Source of the DNA: DASZTU01 sp035493835
GTDB lineage: Bacteria; Pseudomonadota; Alphaproteobacteria; Rhizobiales; Devosiaceae
DNA: 64,000 bases
Direction: 5' to 3'
NCBI GenBank assembly: GCA_035493835.1
Contig: DATJHO010000082.1
Span: 62,001 to 126,000 of the forward strand
Made by a program: the position numbers and the translations under genes
The notes under the pieces: model-generated
What the model was told of the DNA's origin: nothing
Seen by the model: the letters and a program-made list of their open reading frames with translations, nothing else
Databases searched by the model: none
Part shown: positions 1-8,933 of the stretch, in pieces
Numbering within the stretch: position 1 is the stretch's first letter
How the letters are laid out: every line of letters begins with the position of its first letter

Positions 1-1692
1 CGGTTCGAGGCCCATATGGGACTGGGCACCGCCCTCGAGCAGCTCGGCGACCACAAGTCGGCCGTTGAGAGCTTTACCGCCGCCGTTCGCGTTCGGCCGG
101 AAGCCGCCGCGGCGCACAACAATCTCGCCATTGCCCTTTATGGATGCCTGCGCCTTGAGGAGTGCATCGCCGCCTATCAGGCGGCGCTGGCGCTGCGGCC
201 CGACCTCGCCGCCATCCACCACAATCTGGGCGAAGTGCTGCGCGACGTCGGCCGAACCGCCGATGCCGCCGCCGCCTTCGAGGCGGCGCTGCGCCTTGAG
301 CCGGGCTATCTCGATTCGGCGGTGCAACTGGCACACGCCCGGCGCCTGCTCTGCGACTGGGGCCAATACGAGGCCGATTGGCAGCTGCTGCAGCAACTGG
401 TCGCCAATAACGTGCCGCTGCCGCCGTTCAGCCTGTTGGCCTGGCCCTCCACCCCGGCGGAACAACTCAGCGCCGCGCGCACCTGGGCCGCCCGCCTAAG
501 CGTTCCGGCCGATCGCCTAGCCCCGGGCCGGCCGAACGCGAGCGGCAAGATCCGGCTCGGCTATATCTCCGCCGATTTTCGCGCCCATGCGACCGGACAG
601 CTGATCGGCGAGGTGATCGAGCGCCATGACCGCTCGCGCTTCGAAGTGGTTTGCTACTCCTATGGACCCAACGACGGCAGCCCCGAAAGGCGAAGGATCG
701 AGGCAGCCGCCGATGTTTTCATCGATATCAGTGCGCGCTCCCACCTTGAGGCGGCACAACGCATCGCCGGCGACGGCATCGACATCCTCCTCGACCTGCA
801 GGGCAATACCAGCGGCGCGCGCACCGAGATCTTCGCCTGCCGGCCGGCGCCGGTCCAGGTGAACTACCTCGCCTACCCCGCGACCATGGGCAGCGGCCAC
901 TACGATTATATTATCGCCGACCCCGTGCTCATTCCGGCCAGCGAGCAGCGTTGGTTCGCCGAAAACCTCGTCCACCTGCCGAACTGCTATCAGCCGAACG
1001 ACCCCAATCGCCGCATCGAGGCCCCGCTCCACTCGCGCGCCGACTATGGATTGCCCGAGGGCGCTTTCGTCTTCTGCGGCTTCCACAACAGCTTCAAGAT
1101 TACGCCGGCGGTCTTCGATGTCTGGATGCGCCTTCTGCATGGCGTGCCCAACAGCGTGCTCTGGCTGCTCGAAACCGGCGCGGAGGTAAGGCAGAATCTC
1201 CTGCTCGAGGCGGCGCGTCGCGGCATTGCCGGCGAACGCCTGGTTTTCGCCAAAAGGGTCGGTCCGGATGAGCACCTTGCCCGCCAGCGCCATGCCGATC
1301 TTTTTCTCGATGCCTTCCCCTATGGCGCGCATACGACCGGCACCGATGCACTCCTTGTCGGCCTGCCGATCGTTGCGCTGGCGGGGAAAACCTTCACCAG
1401 CCGCGTTGCCGCGAGCCTCCTCGCCTCGGCCCGGCTGCCCGAACTCGTCACAGCCACCGTTGGCGAATACGAAGCGCTGGCGCTGGAACTGGCGCGTTCG
1501 CCCGAAAAGCTGGAAGCCCTGCGGGCAAAATTATCGCGGCCCCGCGCGGAGCTGCCGCTTTTCGACATGAAGCGCTATATCGCCGGGCTCGAACTCGCCT
1601 TCGCGGAAATGCACCGCCGGGCCCGGGCGGGCGCCGCGCCGGCCCCGATCACCGTCGCGGCACTCAAGCCCGGCATGATGAGCGCCGCCTAG
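1..1692 (+). CDS. TPR / O-GlcNAc-transferase-like glycosyltransferase (5' end outside window)
   Basis: The reading frame is open from the window edge, so the N-terminus is missing. The first roughly 115 residues are tetratricopeptide repeats (for example AAAAHNNLAIALYG and LAAIHHNLGEVLRDVGR). The remainder matches the catalytic region of the OGT/SPY family (GT41): GYISADFRAHATGQL, then NYLAYPATMGS, FCGFHNSFKITPAVFDVWMRLL, and a C-terminal nucleotide-sugar site around DAFPYGAHTTGTDAL. Such proteins transfer a sugar from a UDP donor to protein or glycan acceptors in the cytoplasm. The acceptor is unknown here. It lies on the same strand as the sugar cassette starting at 2167, but a minus-strand gene separates them, so membership in that system is uncertain. 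Confidence 0.88.
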   Translation, partial: RFEAHMGLGTALEQLGDHKSAVESFTAAVRVRPEAAAAHNNLAIALYGCLRLEECIAAYQAALALRPDLAAIHHNLGEVLRDVGRTADAAAAFEAALRLEPGYLDSAVQLAHARRLLCDWGQYEADWQLLQQLVANNVPLPPFSLLAWPSTPAEQLSAARTWAARLSVPADRLAPGRPNASGKIRLGYISADFRAHATGQLIGEVIERHDRSRFEVVCYSYGPNDGSPERRRIEAAADVFIDISARSHLEAAQRIAGDGIDILLDLQGNTSGARTEIFACRPAPVQVNYLAYPATMGSGHYDYIIADPVLIPASEQRWFAENLVHLPNCYQPNDPNRRIEAPLHSRADYGLPEGAFVFCGFHNSFKITPAVFDVWMRLLHGVPNSVLWLLETGAEVRQNLLLEAARRGIAGERLVFAKRVGPDEHLARQRHADLFLDAFPYGAHTTGTDALLVGLPIVALAGKTFTSRVAASLLASARLPELVTATVGEYEALALELARSPEKLEALRAKLSRPRAELPLFDMKRYIAGLELAFAEMHRRARAGAAPAPITVAALKPGMMSAA

Positions 1693-1724
1693 TCGCGAGC
1701 GCCTGAGCTTTTCCTCGCCGGGCT

Positions 1725-1994
1725 TCAGGCCTTTCTGCGTTCGACGAATTTATTGAACCTGCTGGTTTTTCCGTCGCTGGTCTTGTCCTGGTAGAGGAAG
1801 GCCAGCTTGTTCTCGTCGAAAACCTTGAAGAACTCGTCCCAGGAGATCTCCTCCAGGTTCTCGTCCGGCTCCTCGAAATCGATGCGGAGGATGCCGCCCG
1901 GGCCCCGGTTCTTGACGCGAGCGGGATGGCCGCCGCGTCCCTCGACCCATTTGTGGATCGTGTCGTGATCGGTGGTGGTTTCTGACGTGCTCAT
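1725..1994 (-). CDS. Small conserved hypothetical protein (about 89 aa)
   Basis: The protein is acidic and charged, with the core [21 protein letters not shown] followed by [17 protein letters not shown]. From memory, similar short proteins are common in rhizobia and are sometimes mislabelled as 1,4-alpha-glucan branching enzyme; no catalytic motif of that enzyme is present. I chose the ATG at 1994 because GGAG lies nine bases upstream; an in-frame TTG at 2009 would add five residues. There is no signal peptide or membrane segment. It is convergent with the glycosyltransferase ending at 1692 and divergent from the cassette starting at 2167. A short inverted repeat, TCTCG-AA-CGAGA, sits at 2015-2026 in the shared upstream region. 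Function unknown. Confidence 0.7.
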   Translation of the reverse strand: MSTSETTTDHDTIHKWVEGRGGHPARVKNRGPGGILRIDFEEPDENLEEISWDEFFKVFDENKLAFLYQDKTSDGKTSRFNKFVERRKA

Positions 1995-2166
1995 GCCGCG
2001 CTGCTCCAATTGTCTCTCGAACGAGAACTAAACTTGTCCTGACTTGTTCCGGACGCCCTCGCGCGCGGGCATCGCCGGCCAGAGCGACCAGCAGAGGAAA
2101 GTTGGAACCGATCCCCAAAAGGTAAGTTCCCCGACCATCGGGCTTGCATGCAAGGGATGGGATTTC

Positions 2167-3273
2167 ATGCAGAAAGTGCTGGTCACTGGGGGGTGCGGCT
2201 TCATCGGCCGATACCTCGTAAAGGAACTGCTGCAGGAGGGATATCGCGTCCGCGTGCTCGATTCACTGATCGAGCAGGTGCATGGCGGGGCCGCGATCCC
2301 GCCGGAGATCGACGGCGCCGAGTTGTTGCGCGCCGACATCCGCGATCCGGTGGCGGTGCGCGAGGCACTGGTGGGCGTCGAGGGCGTGTTCCACCTGGCC
2401 GCCGAGGTCGGCGTCGGCCAATCCATGTACGAAATCGCCCGCTATGTCGGGACCAACGATCTCGGCACGGCAGTCCTTTTGGAGGAAATGATCGACGCGC
2501 CGCCCAGGCGCATCGTCGTCGCCTCCTCGATGAGTGTCTATGGCGAGGGCCTTTATGCCCGCGCCGATGGCACCCGCCTGGGCAATGTGCGCCGCTCCCT
2601 CCCCCGCATCAAGGCCGGCGAGTGGGATCCGGAAATTGATGGGGACGTGCTGCGGCCAGTGCCCACGGACGAGCAGAAGCCTGTCGATCTCGCCTCGATC
2701 TACGCCCTCACCAAGTACAACCAGGAACGCGCCGTCCAGATTTTTGGCGAGGCATACGGCATCGAAACCGTTGCCCTGCGGCTGTTCAACGTCTTCGGCC
2801 CCGGCCAGGCGCTATCCAACCCCTATACGGGCGTGCTCGCCAATTTCGGCTCCCGCCTGATGAATGGCCAGCCGCCGCTGATCTTCGAGGATGGCCGGCA
2901 AAAGCGCGACTTCGTCCATGTCAAGGACGTGGCCCGCGCCTTCCGGCTGGCTATGGAGCAAAAGCGCGCCCCCGGTCACGTCATCAATGTCGGCAGCGGC
3001 CGGGCTTACCCCATTGCCGAAGTCGCCATGCTTCTTGCCGAGGCCATGGACGTCCCGGAAATCGTGCCGGAAATTCTCGGCAAGGCCCGGGCGGGAGACA
3101 TCCGCAACTGCTTCGCCGATATTTCCAGGGCGCGCGAACTCCTGGGCTTTTCGCCGCAATACCAACTGGAGAAGACGGTTGGCGAAATGGCCGACTGGGT
3201 CCGGGAGTCGACGGCCCTCGACCGCAGCGCCGAGATGCAGCGGCAATTGCTGGCACGGGGGTTGGTCACATGA
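2167..3273 (+). CDS. NAD-dependent nucleotide-sugar epimerase, dTDP-L-rhamnose 4-epimerase-like
   Basis: This is a 368-residue extended short-chain dehydrogenase/reductase. The dinucleotide-binding motif TGGCGFIG is at residues 7-14, the active-site serine region ASSMSVYGEG near 119-128, and the catalytic YxxxK is Y179-K183 (YALTK). The long insert with RLGNVRRSLPRIKAGEWDP, followed by QKRDFVHVKDVARA, resembles dTDP-L-rhamnose 4-epimerases (WbiB type) as I remember them; the substrate is inferred. The start is ATG 2167, preceded by AAGGGATGGG, and gives a normal N-terminus; the frame extends further upstream without a plausible start. It is the first gene of the cassette, overlaps the next by four bases, and presumably prepares an activated deoxy- or other hexose. 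Confidence 0.88.
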   Translation: MQKVLVTGGCGFIGRYLVKELLQEGYRVRVLDSLIEQVHGGAAIPPEIDGAELLRADIRDPVAVREALVGVEGVFHLAAEVGVGQSMYEIARYVGTNDLGTAVLLEEMIDAPPRRIVVASSMSVYGEGLYARADGTRLGNVRRSLPRIKAGEWDPEIDGDVLRPVPTDEQKPVDLASIYALTKYNQERAVQIFGEAYGIETVALRLFNVFGPGQALSNPYTGVLANFGSRLMNGQPPLIFEDGRQKRDFVHVKDVARAFRLAMEQKRAPGHVINVGSGRAYPIAEVAMLLAEAMDVPEIVPEILGKARAGDIRNCFADISRARELLGFSPQYQLEKTVGEMADWVRESTALDRSAEMQRQLLARGLVT

Positions 3274-4328
3274 GCCGCCATCCGATCGCCATCACCGGGG
3301 GCGCCGGCTTCATCGGCTCCAACCTCGCCGACAGTTTTCTTGCCGAGGACCAGGAAGTGATCGTCCTCGACAATCTCAGCCGGCCGGGGGTGGAACACAA
3401 CCTCGATTGGCTGGTCGACCGGCACGGCGAGCGCGTTCATCCACTGATCGCCGATGTCCGCGACGCCGAAACAATTGCGCCTGTCCTCGCCGACGCCAGG
3501 GCTGTCTTCCACTTCGCCGCCCAGACGGCGGTGACCACCAGCCTCATCGATCCGGGCGAGGATTTCGAGACCAATGCCCGCGGCACGCTAAACGTGCTCG
3601 AGGCCGTGCGGCGCAGCGGCCGCAAAATTCCGGTGATCTTTGCCAGCACCAACAAGGTCTATGGCGGTCTCGAAGACCTCGCCATGGTGGCTGAGGGGGC
3701 CCGCTACGTTCCGGCCAACGCAGAGATCGCCGAGCACGGGGTGGGCGAAGCGCGGCCGCTGGCCTTCTGCACGCCCTATGGCTGCTCGAAGGGCGTCGCC
3801 GACCAGTATGTGCTCGACTATGCCCGCTCCTACGGCGTGCCAGCGGCGGTGCTGCGGATGAGCTGCATCTATGGTCCGCGCCAGTTCGGTACCGAGGATC
3901 AGGGCTGGGTCGCGCATTTCCTGATCCGGGCCATGGCAGGCGAGCCAATTTCGATTTTTGGCGACGGCAGGCAGGTGCGCGACATCCTCCACGTCGCCGA
4001 TGCGGTCGCGGCCTATCGCGCCGTCCTCGCCCATATCGACGAGGTGAGCGGGGAAGCCTTCAACCTCGGCGGTGGCCCGGCCAATGCCGTGAGCCTTGGC
4101 GAGGTGCTGGCCGAGATCGCCGGCATGCTCGGCGACGAGTTGCGCCTCGACCATGGCGACTGGCGGCAGGGGGACCAGCTCTATTTCGTGGCCGATACGC
4201 GAAAGCTCGGGCACGCCGTCGGCTGGCGGCCGCGCGTTGGCTGGCGCGAGGGCGTGCGTGACCTGACGCGCTGGCTCGCCGACAGGCGGGCCATGACACC
4301 TCCCCCGGCGCGGAGGGTGGAGGCATGA
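3270..4328 (+). CDS. NAD-dependent epimerase, CDP-paratose 2-epimerase-like
   Basis: This is a 352-residue extended SDR with TGGAGFIG at 9-16, the segment FASTNKVYGG, and catalytic Y170-K174 in YGCSKGVADQYVLDYARSYG. The stretch RMSCIYGPRQFGTEDQGW is a hallmark, as I recall, of CDP-paratose (tyvelose) 2-epimerases and close relatives, which invert C2 of a nucleotide sugar with tightly bound NAD. The true substrate could be another NDP-sugar. The start ATG overlaps the stop of the preceding epimerase (ATGA), and its own stop overlaps the radical SAM gene in the same way, so translation is probably coupled. It is expected to be cytosolic. Confidence 0.88.
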   Translation: MSRHPIAITGGAGFIGSNLADSFLAEDQEVIVLDNLSRPGVEHNLDWLVDRHGERVHPLIADVRDAETIAPVLADARAVFHFAAQTAVTTSLIDPGEDFETNARGTLNVLEAVRRSGRKIPVIFASTNKVYGGLEDLAMVAEGARYVPANAEIAEHGVGEARPLAFCTPYGCSKGVADQYVLDYARSYGVPAAVLRMSCIYGPRQFGTEDQGWVAHFLIRAMAGEPISIFGDGRQVRDILHVADAVAAYRAVLAHIDEVSGEAFNLGGGPANAVSLGEVLAEIAGMLGDELRLDHGDWRQGDQLYFVADTRKLGHAVGWRPRVGWREGVRDLTRWLADRRAMTPPPARRVEA

Positions 4329-5614
4329 AGGTCGCGCTGGTCAACCCATATTGGCACTACGAGGGCAGCATCTATTTCGGCTGCCGCCATCCGCATTTGC
4401 CGCTGGAGCTCGGCTACAGTAAAGCGCTGCTCGAGCGCCAGGGCCACGACGTGCTGATGCTCGATGGCCAAATTCAAGAGTTGGACAACGCAGCGCTTGC
4501 GACCCGCGTCGCCGAGTTCGGGCCGGAGATGACGGTGGTCACCACCGCGCCGACCTATCTGTTCTGGCGCTGCGCCCCGCCCGAATTGCGGGTCCCGGCC
4601 GAGTTCCTTTCGGCGCTGGCAGGCCGTGGCGGCCGGACGGTAGCCGTTGGCCCGCATGGCTCGGCAACACCGGCGCCGACGCTTCGGAAGCTCGGCGTCG
4701 ACATCGTGGTGCGCGGCGAATGCGAGGAGGTTGTAGCCCGGCTCGCCAGCACGGCGGACTGGCGCAGCGTCGTTTCGACATCGTGGTTCGAGGGCGACGA
4801 ACTCGTCAGCTACGGCCCCAACCATGCCAGCGGCTTCGCCGACCATCCCGCCCTGGCCTGGCCCGACGAGTGGCTTCAGCGGCACGAGCACCACCATCAT
4901 CGGTTCGACAAGGAGCAGCGCGGCTTCGGTGCCGAGGTCGAAGCGTCGCGCGGTTGTCCCTACAATTGCAGCTTTTGCGCCAAGATCGACTATCGCGACG
5001 GCTATCGCCGCCGGAACCTCGGCGCCGTCCTGGAAGAGATCGACCGGCTGTTGGCCCAGGGTGTCGGCTATATCTATTTCATCGACGAGATTTTCCTGCC
5101 GCAAAAGCCGCTCCTTGAGGCCCTGGTCGGGCGAAGCGTAAAATTCGGCGTGCAGACCCGCATCGATTTGTGGAAGCCGGAGCTGCTGGAACTGCTGGGG
5201 GCGGCCGGTTGCGTTTCGATCGAGGCCGGGCTCGAGAGCCTCACGGTGGAAGGCCGGGAGATGCTGGCCAAGCGCTGCCGGCTCGATACGCCCGAACTGG
5301 CCGCGCTGTTGATCAAGGCCCGCGAGCATGTGCCGTTCGTCCAGGCGAACCTCATCGGGGTGGTCCAGGACGATCCGGCGCTTGTCGATCATTGGCGCAA
5401 GCACCTGATCGAGAACGGCGTCTGGGCCAATGAGCCGGTGCCGCTCTATCCCTATCCGAGTTCACCGAGCTACCGGCAGATCTGGGGCGAGCCGGACGAT
5501 ACCGCCTGGGAACGGGCGCATGAGCATTATTTGAACTCCTTCTCCGAATTCAGCGACATCCAGGACCAGCAGCCGCGGCCGTTGGCAGAGCTGGAGGCGG
5601 CATGCTGCAGATGA
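4325..5614 (+). CDS. B12-binding radical SAM protein
   Basis: The protein has 429 residues. The N-terminal part (MKVALVNPYWHYEGS..., about residues 1-150) fits a cobalamin-binding Rossmann-like domain without the DxHxxG ligand motif. The radical SAM core follows, with C211-P-Y-N-C215-S-F-C218 (CxxxCxxC) for the 4Fe-4S cluster, then IYFIDEIFLP and SIEAGLES typical of the barrel. Class members methylate unactivated carbons or rearrange substrates. From memory it resembles a TIGRFAMs family (TIGR04295) named for a 'rhizo-twelve system' of Rhizobiales sugar cassettes; this needs an HMM check. Its setting among sugar enzymes suggests radical modification of a sugar or cyclitol. Confidence 0.87.
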   Translation: MKVALVNPYWHYEGSIYFGCRHPHLPLELGYSKALLERQGHDVLMLDGQIQELDNAALATRVAEFGPEMTVVTTAPTYLFWRCAPPELRVPAEFLSALAGRGGRTVAVGPHGSATPAPTLRKLGVDIVVRGECEEVVARLASTADWRSVVSTSWFEGDELVSYGPNHASGFADHPALAWPDEWLQRHEHHHHRFDKEQRGFGAEVEASRGCPYNCSFCAKIDYRDGYRRRNLGAVLEEIDRLLAQGVGYIYFIDEIFLPQKPLLEALVGRSVKFGVQTRIDLWKPELLELLGAAGCVSIEAGLESLTVEGREMLAKRCRLDTPELAALLIKAREHVPFVQANLIGVVQDDPALVDHWRKHLIENGVWANEPVPLYPYPSSPSYRQIWGEPDDTAWERAHEHYLNSFSEFSDIQDQQPRPLAELEAACCR

Positions 5615-6711
5615 GCGAAATGCCCCGACATATCCTGATGACCATCGATGCCGTAGGCGGCGTCTGGCGCTACGCGATGGATCTGGCGGCGGCGCTCGCC
5701 GAGCGAGGAATCGAGACGGTGTTCGTGGGGCTCGGCCCCGAGCCCTCGCCGGCGCAGGCAGCCGAAGCTTCCCGGATCGGCAAGCTGGTGTGGCTCGACC
5801 TGCCGCTGGACTGGCTGACGGATGATCCCGCCGCGCTCGATGCACTCCCCGGCGAACTGGCGCGACTGGTCCGCGAGCACAGCATCGAGATTGTCCACCT
5901 CAACCTGCCGACGCAAGCCTTTGGCCTCGAACTGCCCTGTCCGGTTGTCGTTGCCTCGCACTCCTGCGTTCCGACCTGGTTTAAGGTGGTGCGCGGCACC
6001 GAGTTGCCCGCCGCTTGGGCCTGGCACAAGGAGCGCAATGCCGAGGGGCTGCGGCGCGCCGATATCGTGTTGGTGCCGAGCCTGAGCCACAAAAACTTGC
6101 TCGAGCAATGCTATGAGCCGGTGGACGGGCTGACGGTCGTTCCCAACGCGACCATGCCCCAGCGCGCCGCCCCGGCGAAGGAAGCGCTGGTTCTGGCCGC
6201 CGGGCGCTGGTGGGACGAGGGCAAGAACGGGGCGGTACTCGATGCGGCGGCCGGCCGGCTCGATTGGCCGGTGTTGATGGCCGGGGCGACGCAAGGCCCC
6301 AATGGCGAGGCGATCAACATCCGCAACGCCCGGGTGCTCGGCGAATTGTCGGGGAGCGCGTTGCGGGCCCTGATGTCACGTGCGGCCATCCTTGCCTCGC
6401 CCTCGCTTTACGAGCCGTTCGGCTTGGCGGCGCTGGAGGGGGCGAGCGCCGGCGCGGCACTGGTGCTCTCCGATATTCCGACCTACCGCGAACTGTGGGA
6501 TGGCGCGGCGCAGTTCGTGCCACCCCTCGACAGCACCGCCTGGATCGCTGCGCTCAACCTTTTGGCACGCGATAGCGAGTTGCGAGAGACGCTGGGGCGC
6601 AGCGCGCGGATTCGCGCCGGCCGGTTCACCGTCGCAGCCCAGCGCGACGCCGTGCTCTCGGCCTATGCGGCGGCCACCCGGCGGTTTCCTGAATCGAAAA
6701 GGGCAGCCTGA
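5602..6711 (+). CDS. Glycosyltransferase family 4 protein
   Basis: The protein has about 369 residues with the GT-B fold signature of GT4 retaining transferases: an N-terminal acceptor half beginning ILMTIDAVGGVWRYAMDLA, and a C-terminal donor site with ASPSLYEPFG continuing to the EX7E pair (E271 and E279). It should move a sugar from a nucleotide donor to a cytosolic acceptor. Possible starts are ATG 5602 (overlapping the radical SAM gene by 13 bases), ATG 5611 and ATG 5620; a GGAGG at 5593-5597 is too close to the first and rather far from the second, so the start is unsettled. There is no membrane segment. The next gene starts three bases after its stop. Confidence 0.88.
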   Translation: MLQMSEMPRHILMTIDAVGGVWRYAMDLAAALAERGIETVFVGLGPEPSPAQAAEASRIGKLVWLDLPLDWLTDDPAALDALPGELARLVREHSIEIVHLNLPTQAFGLELPCPVVVASHSCVPTWFKVVRGTELPAAWAWHKERNAEGLRRADIVLVPSLSHKNLLEQCYEPVDGLTVVPNATMPQRAAPAKEALVLAAGRWWDEGKNGAVLDAAAGRLDWPVLMAGATQGPNGEAINIRNARVLGELSGSALRALMSRAAILASPSLYEPFGLAALEGASAGAALVLSDIPTYRELWDGAAQFVPPLDSTAWIAALNLLARDSELRETLGRSARIRAGRFTVAAQRDAVLSAYAAATRRFPESKRAA

Positions 6712-6714
6712 ACC

Positions 6715-7845
6715 ATGCATTTCCTTTTTTACACCCATTCCCTGCTCTCCGACTGGAACCACGGCAACGCCCATTTTTTGCGCGGAGTCATGCGCGAACT
6801 GGTCGCACGCGGCCATGAGGCGCTGGCGCTGGAGCCTGTCCAAGGCTGGAGCCGGCAAAACCTGATCGCCGACCGCGGCGAGGACGCGTTAAAACGCTTT
6901 GCCACCGATTTTCCCGAGCTGCGGTCGATCGCCTATGGTCCCACCTTCGACCACGAGGCAGTGCTGGCCGATGCCGATGTGGTCATCGTTCACGAATGGA
7001 CCGAGCCGGCACTGATCGAGCGGATCGGCACCGCCCGCCGCGCCGGCGGCGCGTTCACCCTCCTCTTCCACGACACCCATCACCGGGCCATCTCGTCTGA
7101 AGCCGAGATCGCGGCTCTGGCGCTCGAGGACTATGACGGGGTGCTGGCGTTCGGCGAGGCGCTGAGACAGCGCTACCGCGAGGCGGGCTGGGGGCGGAAC
7201 GTCTTCACCTGGCACGAGGCGGCCGACGACCGGCTGTTTCGCCCGCATCCGGAAGTCGAGAAGCGCGGCGATCTCGTCTGGATCGGCAATTGGGGCGACG
7301 AGGAACGCAGCGCCGAGATCATCGAGTTCCTGGTCGAACCGGCCCGGGCCTTGCGCCTCGATGCCGATGTTTTCGGCGTCCACTATCCGGCCCACGCCCT
7401 CGAAGCGCTGGCCCAGGCCGGCATCCGCCATGGCGGATCGATCGCCAACGCCGACGCTCCATTGGCGTTCGCCGGGCATAAAACCACGGTCCATATTCCG
7501 CGGCGGCCCTATGTCGCGCAGCTGCCCGGTATCCCCACGATTCGGATGTTCGAGGCGCTGGCCTCAGGCATTCCGCTGATCTCCGCGCCGTGGAGCGATG
7601 CCGAGAACCTTTTCCGGCCGGGAGAAGATTTCCTCTTCGCCCCCGACGGCGCGGAGATGACCCGGCTGCTGCAGTTGGTTCTGGCCGATAGCGACCTTGC
7701 CGCCGCGCTCGCCGCTTCGGGGCTCGAAACCATCCAAAAGCGCCACACCTGCCGGCATCGGGTCGACGAGCTTTTCGCCATCCTCGCTGAAATCGGCACG
7801 GCGCGTGTCCACGACCAGCTTGCCTTCCGGGAGGCCGCGCAATGA
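6715..7845 (+). CDS. CgeB-like glycosyltransferase, paralogue 1
   Basis: The protein has 376 residues and a GT-B-like layout. The N-terminus FLFYTHSLLSDWNHGNAHFL is a diverged version of the motif shared with three other proteins in the cassette (starts at 7842, 8930 and 12795). The C-terminal half contains TIRMFEALASGIPLISAPW, a nucleotide-sugar-binding element like that of GT4/CgeB proteins, followed by FRPGEDFLFA. CgeB-type proteins are mostly uncharacterised transferases (spore crust glycosylation in Bacillus). It is the most diverged of the four paralogues here. It overlaps the next gene by four bases. Donor and acceptor are unknown. Confidence 0.82.
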   Translation: MHFLFYTHSLLSDWNHGNAHFLRGVMRELVARGHEALALEPVQGWSRQNLIADRGEDALKRFATDFPELRSIAYGPTFDHEAVLADADVVIVHEWTEPALIERIGTARRAGGAFTLLFHDTHHRAISSEAEIAALALEDYDGVLAFGEALRQRYREAGWGRNVFTWHEAADDRLFRPHPEVEKRGDLVWIGNWGDEERSAEIIEFLVEPARALRLDADVFGVHYPAHALEALAQAGIRHGGSIANADAPLAFAGHKTTVHIPRRPYVAQLPGIPTIRMFEALASGIPLISAPWSDAENLFRPGEDFLFAPDGAEMTRLLQLVLADSDLAAALAASGLETIQKRHTCRHRVDELFAILAEIGTARVHDQLAFREAAQ

Positions 7846-8933
7846 AAATCGCGTTCTACGGCTCCAGCCTCCTCTCATCCTACTGGAACGGCGCCGCCAC
7901 CTATTATCGCGGGCTGATCAAGGCGCTCGCTGGTCTCGGCCACGAGGTCACCTTCTACGAGCCCGACGTCTTCGACCGGCAGCAGCACCGCGACCTCGAG
8001 CCGCCGGCCTGGTGCCGCGTCGTCGTTTACCGCGGAACGCTCGAGGCAGTGAAAGCCGTGGCCCAGCAAGCGGCGGCGGCCGACATCGTCGTCAAGGCCA
8101 GCGGCGTGGGCTTTGCCGACGACGAGCTTTTAGCGCTGCTGCTCGATGCTGCCCGGCCCGAGGCGCTAAAAATCTTCTGGGACGTGGACGCCCCGGCAAC
8201 GCTCGCCGAGCTGCAAGCGAATCCCGGCCATCCCCTGCACTCGGCGCTGAAGCGCCTTGATCTGGTTTTGACTTATGGGGGCGGCGATCCGGTGGTTGCG
8301 GCTTATCGCGAAATGGGCGCCGCCGCCTGCGTCCCCGTCTATAACGCGCTCGATCCCACCACCCACCACCCGGTTCCGGCCGAGGCGCGTTTCGCCGCCG
8401 ATCTCGCCTTTCTGGGCAATCGGCTGCCGGACCGTGAGGCGCGGGTGGAGGAGTTTTTCCTCGCCCCCGCCGCCCGGCTGCCGCAGCAGCATCTCCTCCT
8501 CGGCGGCGCCGGCTGGGGCGACAAGCCGCGCCCGGCCAACGTCACGTATCTCGGCCATGTCGGCACGGCCGATCACAACGCCTTCAACGCGACGCCCAAG
8601 GCGGTGCTGAACGTCAACCGGGCGAGCATGGCCCAGAACGGGTTTTCGCCGGCAACGCGGGTATTCGAGGCGGCCGGCGCCGCCGCGTGCCTCATCACCG
8701 ACGACTGGGTCGGCATCGAGCTGTTTCTGGCACCGGGCCGGGAAATCCTGGTGGCGCGAGACGGACAGGATGTTGCCGAAGTGCTGACCGGGCTCTCCCC
8801 GGAGGCGGCACGCCAGATCGGGGAGGCAGCACTGCAGCGCGTGTTGGCCGAACACACCTATGCCCACCGCGCCCGCCAGGCCGACCGGATTTTCCGCGAC
8901 TTTTTCGCCATCCGCCGTGAGGCCGCCGAATGA
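7842..8933 (+). CDS. CgeB-like glycosyltransferase, paralogue 2
   Basis: The protein has 363 residues. The N-terminal segment FYGSSLLSSYWNGAATYYRG aligns with the SSSWGNGHAT segment of paralogues 3 and 4, and YEPDVFDRQQHRDLE aligns with the ERDV...HRDL segment of paralogue 3. IFWDVDAPATLAEL matches the YDIDTPVTLAKL and YDLDTPVTLSHF segments of the others. The C-terminal part TRVFEAAGAAACLITDDWVG is the predicted donor-binding region. It overlaps both neighbours by four bases (ATGA). The catalytic assignment rests on fold resemblance only; the specific sugar cannot be deduced. Confidence 0.82.
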   Translation: MKIAFYGSSLLSSYWNGAATYYRGLIKALAGLGHEVTFYEPDVFDRQQHRDLEPPAWCRVVVYRGTLEAVKAVAQQAAAADIVVKASGVGFADDELLALLLDAARPEALKIFWDVDAPATLAELQANPGHPLHSALKRLDLVLTYGGGDPVVAAYREMGAAACVPVYNALDPTTHHPVPAEARFAADLAFLGNRLPDREARVEEFFLAPAARLPQQHLLLGGAGWGDKPRPANVTYLGHVGTADHNAFNATPKAVLNVNRASMAQNGFSPATRVFEAAGAAACLITDDWVGIELFLAPGREILVARDGQDVAEVLTGLSPEAARQIGEAALQRVLAEHTYAHRARQADRIFRDFFAIRREAAE

